64,000 nt of DNA from Moniliophthora roreri (taxonomy: Eukaryota > Basidiomycota > Agaricomycetes > Agaricales > Marasmiaceae): contig LATX02000089.1 of NCBI GenBank assembly GCA_001466705.2, positions 372,001 through 436,000 of the forward strand, in the 5' to 3' direction. Under the pieces are notes generated by a model. The model saw only the letters and a program-made list of their open reading frames with translations, was not told the origin of the DNA and made no database searches. The translations under genes were made by a program, and so were the position numbers. Each line of letters starts with the position of its first letter. Position 1 is the first letter of the stretch. This document shows, in pieces, positions 58,940 to 64,000 of the stretch.

Positions 58940-61400
58940 AGTTCTATGGTCGTAAGGGTCAGCTCCGAGTCGTCGCAGAAGGATGCGGGTATACCCAAAC
59001 GCACCTTTTTTTTTGCGTGTTCCTCTTTCGTTAGCCCACGCCATCCCTCCTCCCCATACCTCGCTTCAATACTGCCTCTTTGGTGCACGACTAAAGAAAC
59101 TAGCACCAACCCCCTTGCCGCCAAGCCTCCGTGTTCGTGGTAGCAAGGACCCGTCTTTTAGGAATCGGAGTTGGTCGGATTAATGCAGAGGGTACGTGAC
59201 GAACGAGCTAAAAAGCTGGTAGTGGTTAAGAGGGTCAGTTCCATGCACCTTTTCCTGCCCCAAAAGCCGACCTCCTCCTGCCCGCCAGTTCCTTCACTCC
59301 CGAAAGCGAGAAGAGAATTTATTACCGCCAAGCAGCTGGTATGGTGCAATATCTGGATCCAGGAGGGTGGCAGGATTAGTATTGGTGAGCGCTAGCGGGG
59401 GTACGCGTGTTTTGGGGCTCTTCCGCTTGTTGTACGAGGAATGGAGTGAGGGGATTACGTTGGCAGCTAGTAAGGAAGTGTTCAGTAGGGATAGCGAGTT
59501 CTGCGCTCGAGAGGGTCAGCTCGTCATAGAAGAATGTATCAAAACAGTAGGACATACCTTTCCCTAATGTTTGGGTACAGAAAACAGGCTACCAACATCT
59601 TCTGCCCTTGACACTGAAAGCTTGGTTGAAGTCGTCCTTGAGGCACAACAATGAGATCCCGTGTCCTCAGTTGAGCAGGATAATGCATCTTGATTGCCGT
59701 GTTGGGTTTGCTAAACTCGAATGAGAGCCTCGTAGGGAAGATGATCGTTAGTTCATAAAATGTACAACGGGAGTATTGAGAGTTGGGGTTGGCGAATATT
59801 CCGGGTTCCTCTGTATGTCGTGTACGAGGCGTCGACGGCGAATCATTCGAGCTCGGAGAAGAGCTACGAGCTGGAGGATTCCAAAGACAATAGTATTGAG
59901 TCGGCATCGGCGTTGCGCTCTCGATTCGGTACAGCATCGGCAGCTAGTAAGAGAAGATGGTGAGCTTTGTTGGGAAGAGGGTCAGCTGAGTCGTCGTAGA
60001 AGGACATATCAAAACGCACCGTTATCCTTTTTCCCCAAAACTAGCTCAAAGACTCCTTCCCTTCCGGCCCATTGACAATGAAAGACTCGTTCAGAAGCAA
60101 AGCAGTGCTAGAAAGACAAGTTTCTGCGTCCTCGGTTGAGCAGAAGGTTTGAATCGTCGTTGTCGGAAGAGCGTCGAGGCCGCTGACGTCATTATCATAC
60201 CATTATCAGGAACACCTCGCGGTCCCGTGCCCGCGCCCCGGGCTTCCTGAGCCGACGCGATTTTCGCTCTCAGAATTCAGAACATATGAACAGACGACGT
60301 TACTAATATTTTTTAACAGAAGTAAAGATTACTCGTACGTTCGAGTCACCACTTGCCAACTGATAAACCAATCGATCTGAATCACCGTGGCTCAAACTAT
60401 GAGGTGATTCGATGAAAAATCACGCTCAGTGATAACGCAAGGGAAACAGAATACCACCTCCAAGTAGTACCGGAAACTTACTTTTTCAGTCTATTGTTTC
60501 ATCCCAATCCCTTCTTCCAGATCAAGTGGATTGCGGACAATGCCATAGATTACCGAAATTCTTTGTCCTACCCTCCTTCCACAAGCTATGGTCACGTACC
60601 CTCCCGCTGGTCACGGAGCCCGTCCATAGCAAAATCAGAAAACGCTATTTAAAAGAGGTCATCTACGGCGAGAGAATTTCAACCCATCGAAGTCCTCGCT
60701 CTGAGCATTCTTACTATTACTCTTCATCACACTCAAACCCTCGTACCTTGTTTCAAGTTCTCACTCACCACATGTGTCGCCGAATCGCGTGCGTCCTCCA
60801 TCAAAGCCATGTACTCACATCCCTTTCTAAAAAAAAAATCTCTTCAGTGAAGGAACGCGTTGGAATAAATGCGGAGTACGTACTTCCCTTTTGTCAGGCT
60901 ATACCAGGTATCTGATCAAATGATTATAACTCCACAGCACTTCCAAAGACACATAATCGCCGCCGTACTCGACTGTAACTCACCCCGGTGTGAGCGAAGC
61001 TACCACCACCCCCGAGGGTGTCAAAAACCCGCGTGTCGGTGTATCCAGGTACGCCCTCGTGTTATTTAATGAAAGCTATGCGCTGACCCCGAGGTAGAAC
61101 TGGGGAACAGAAATTGAGAAAGATGTAGACAACGTAGATGAATTTTGCTTTACTTGTCGTGCTGCACAGGAGCGAGCAAGGCGCGGATCTGGATACTAAA
61201 GTCTGAGAAAATGCGAGATGCAAGGAAGAGCTAATGACATAGTATTTGGGGTTGGAACAGCCCGCCCTAGTTCTTCTACGGAGTATGGGGAGAAAAAATC
61301 AGGTTAGCTCATCACAGAAGAATGCATAAAATGTATCATTGTATATCGAAACACGCCTTTTGCTCCAATAGTAAATACTCGCCCAATGTCCCCTTCTCTT
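58940..61400. repeat. Diverged repeats of a roughly 0.5-kb unit
   Basis: The phrase GGTCAGCT...GTCGTAGAAGGA...CAAAACGCACC or a close variant occurs near 58957, 59513, 59980 and 61300. Longer similarity joins 59462-59690 with 59939-60150 (period about 477 bp; shared GGCAGCTAGTAAG and GTTGAGCAG). No coding product supported. Confidence 0.5.
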
Positions 61401-63776
61401 CCAGCCCCTCGACACCAAAACGCGGCTTCTTCCGTTCTCCCTTTTCCGTTCTCTGTTAGATGTAATGGCACAGCTAAATCGTCCGACGTCAGTGTATGAG
61501 AAAGCATGACGTTGCTTCGGACATCAGAAACCCCTCGCCGAATCCTCATGCCGATACGTTTTTAACAACTGGAAAAAGAGCAATGTACTCGGTAACAGAG
61601 AGTAATCGTCCATCGGATATTGATCCGAGCATGATCTTTTATGCACTCCATCCCAGCTCCTTCAGTACAACTGCTAATAAGTTGTGTTCAGAACAATTCT
61701 TAAGGATGAGAAGAAGCAAGCAAGATAGACCGTTGAACGATTACATAGTATGAGCGATGAGAAGGCGAAAGTTTCGGAGAAAGTGATGTCATATTTGGTA
61801 GACCATTACTTTCATTACCCCGAGTATGTGATAAAGAACGTGGCAAACTCGTGGTATAATTTACGGAATTCATCTTAAACTCGGATGGATTACAGCAGTC
61901 TTTATAATACCAGAAGTCTGAAAACGGAGATGGTAATGAGCTTTCGTGATAAAAGGGAATGTACCCCATGCCTTTACCGTTATGCAAGTCTATTCAATTT
62001 AGCCTTCCGGAATCCTAATGATGCAGATCACAGATGTCCTACACATGTACAGGAACAATTGAGAGGTTCTTCGCGGTTAAAGCTTTCGCGGGAGCTGACT
62101 CAATAGATTTTTGAGAACAGGAAATCAGCGACGTAGGGAACCCGGATGAAATACAACAACACACCTCATCCTCGCGTAGGCAGCTATTCGCCTTTATCTG
62201 CGATATCAATAACCATAATCCAATTGGTTGGAGAACGCGAGATGGGAAAGCGAAAGCAGAGAATTCCTATTAATAGAAAGCGACATCATTGTCTCCAGGT
62301 ACGACTCGCGGACACGAGAGGCGGATAGTCCAAGGAAAAAAGACATGTTCATGCCCTTGGAAAGTACTAACGCCCCTCGAGTAAGAACATGCAACCCGAT
62401 AGTCAACATTATACCTTCCGATGAAGAGCATTCATTTCTCCAGCTCTGACCATGACTAATGAACCTGGACGCAGACAGAACATGAAGCGGACGCACCTAT
62501 AGCTACATGAATCCAATACTTTAACTTTCGAAGATCCGGTGAATGCAGGCGAACGAAACGAACACTGGTTTCTCATACAATTGCAGAGAAACAGCCTACA
62601 GAAGAAAAAATCCATCAGACGGGGAGCTGTGCGTTGGAAAGGAAACGAGAATACACAGCTAGATGAACATCGCTGCGTCGCCAAGGCGATGGTGGCTGAA
62701 AGAGGGCCCCGCGCGTGGGTAAATCTTACATCACCTTCTTTCCTTTCACGATCATCACAAACATGGCTCACGAGTCTCCCTCTCTGCATGTTGCTTTCGA
62801 AAATTGCCAAAAGAAGGACCGAGGTCAAGGTAAATTCCAGTATGTTTGCTAATCAACCATCACTCTGTTACTCCATCTTACTTGCAGGCCAGATCAGACA
62901 GGCTGTTCCTTCACTGCAACTTTATACATCTGGAGAACAGGGCTTTGGATCTTACTTTCAGACATTGGACTTGTACTTTTGGGCAATGCAGCAGAAGAAA
63001 CCTCATTAGGCTCACATTATGCTTAGTATCTCCACATCATAATCTGTGTTTTGAGGGTCCTGTGCATATGTCTCATCAAATCAGGCTAATCTCAGAAACT
63101 GCTGCTCAGGCTTCATCTTACTTGAATGACTTCAGTATTACAAGTCCAATGACAATCTCTTGTTCATTTCAGACTCCTAGTATCATAGTATTCCTCCTCT
63201 GTCTTGCCTCTGCTAGTACTTGAACCCCTCTCTCAACTAGGAGCATGCAGCCAGCTCATGGTCATCCACTCCAACAGATTCACCTTCAGTCATATTTCCC
63301 AAGTGATTTCTATCCACTGATTACCCCATTCAATATCTGTTCTTGACCACTAAAAGCAGCACCTGGATTCACAAAATTACAAGCAACATTGTTCCCAATG
63401 TCTTGCCCACTATGCTTTTGTGTTGAAGTGTCAAATTTGCCTTGGAACCTAATGGAGGAAGGGTTCACATGGTCAACATGGTCTCCTATATCAATTGCTC
63501 AGACTTCATGCACCTGATGTCCCAATGGATGAGACATCAGACACTCAACTGGCACTGCAAAATTCACAATTGGCCAATTGAGTCATATGCCCATCTTCAT
63601 CATTTTCATCTCCAAACATTCAGTCTCAGGCCCCTGCAGACACCAAGATGTACTTGACATTATCTCATTGCTCTACTGTCTACACTGGTTGAGGCTCCAA
63701 TATGTACTACATTTGAACTCTGTACATGGAATTCACAAACTGGGTTTATAGTAGTGGCAGCAGATACTAAGGCAAT
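61401..63776. other. Gene-free region; CpG-poor from about 62.85 kb
   Basis: No supported gene. From about 62850 the sequence becomes TG/CA-rich and CpG-poor, like the left third of the window, suggesting an old repeat. Confidence 0.4.
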
Positions 63777-63993
63777 CTATGCAGAGTTTTGCCAGTCTGG
63801 ATTTTGAATTCTCCCTGCTGATGACCTAGCCTCAACATCAACCACCTGTATATGTGATCTAGTATCTGAATTCTCAGGTCCTGGACCTGCACCATTGGCA
63901 AAGTGAAGACTTGACACAACTTGGTTCATGCTTGTATGTTCAACAGTTTTGCCACCAGCTGCCCGTATAATGATCAATGTTGGGGCAATTCCC
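63777..63993 (-). CDS. Last exon of another seven-helix membrane protein (continues past the right edge)
   Basis: After a TAG acceptor at about 63993 the minus strand reads GIAPTLIIIRAAGGKTVEH, then a Ser/Asn-rich tail ending RIQNPDWQNSA. This matches the start of the last exon of the gene at 37583 (GIAPTLIIIRARLGKNVES) in sequence and intron position. The remaining exons would lie beyond 64000. Whether the whole gene is intact cannot be judged. Confidence 0.65.
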
Positions 63994-64000
63994 TATGAGT

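Noticed and set aside
1..64000. CRISPR arrays, rRNA or bacterial-type operons
   Set aside because: No regularly spaced identical repeats or rRNA-like sequence; introns and gene families are those of a fungus.

Overview
This window looks like part of a mushroom-forming basidiomycete (Agaricomycete) genome. The evidence is genes with many short GT..AG introns (about 40-65 bp), a basidiomycete-type seven-helix membrane protein family, a GH76 protein with a membrane anchor, plant-wall esterases, and a large Ty3/gypsy element whose copies differ mainly at CpG sites. Eight single N characters (159, 4905, 9580, 10117, 13532, 18894, 29741, 33339) mark joins between contigs. At most of them the flanking sequence is repeated, so the left third cannot be taken as the true order in the chromosome.

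1-21.5 kb: an AT-rich, CpG-poor Ty3/gypsy retrotransposon. Gag, a protease frame and RT-RNaseH-integrase follow each other on the plus strand, each frame offset by -1 from the one before. A textbook slippery heptamer A AAA AAC touches the gag stop. Between pol and an LTR-like sequence lie two spliced genes on the opposite strand, here called X and Y. Gene Y carries a Zn2Cys6-type cysteine cluster and is present in three decayed copies. If X and Y belong to the element, it is a 14-15 kb Ty3 element with two antisense accessory genes. This is the most unusual object in the window.

21.5-24.5 kb: a CpG-poor decayed region with a gene remnant and a cluster of hairpins. Composition changes sharply near 24.45 kb. 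24.5-31.6 kb: ordinary gene space with an unrecognised complete 246-aa gene, a complete secreted type-B carboxylesterase, and a complete secreted pectin methylesterase (CE8).

31.6-42.9 kb: a nest of small inverted-repeat elements, including a Harbinger/Tourist-like MITE with TAA target duplication, plus one intact seven-helix membrane protein gene. 43-52 kb: two complete, tandemly duplicated feruloyl esterase/tannase genes with near-identical promoters, separated and followed by decayed gene copies and repeats. 54.0-56.5 kb: a GH76-type gene in a CpG-poor island. 56.6-63.7 kb: decayed repeats with no gene I can support. At 63.8 kb the last exon of another seven-helix membrane protein runs off the right edge.

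Together the intact genes suggest secreted enzymes acting on plant wall esters (pectin methyl esters, feruloyl/tannin esters, general carboxylic esters) plus a membrane-anchored mannosidase-like protein, set among transposable elements and decayed duplicates.
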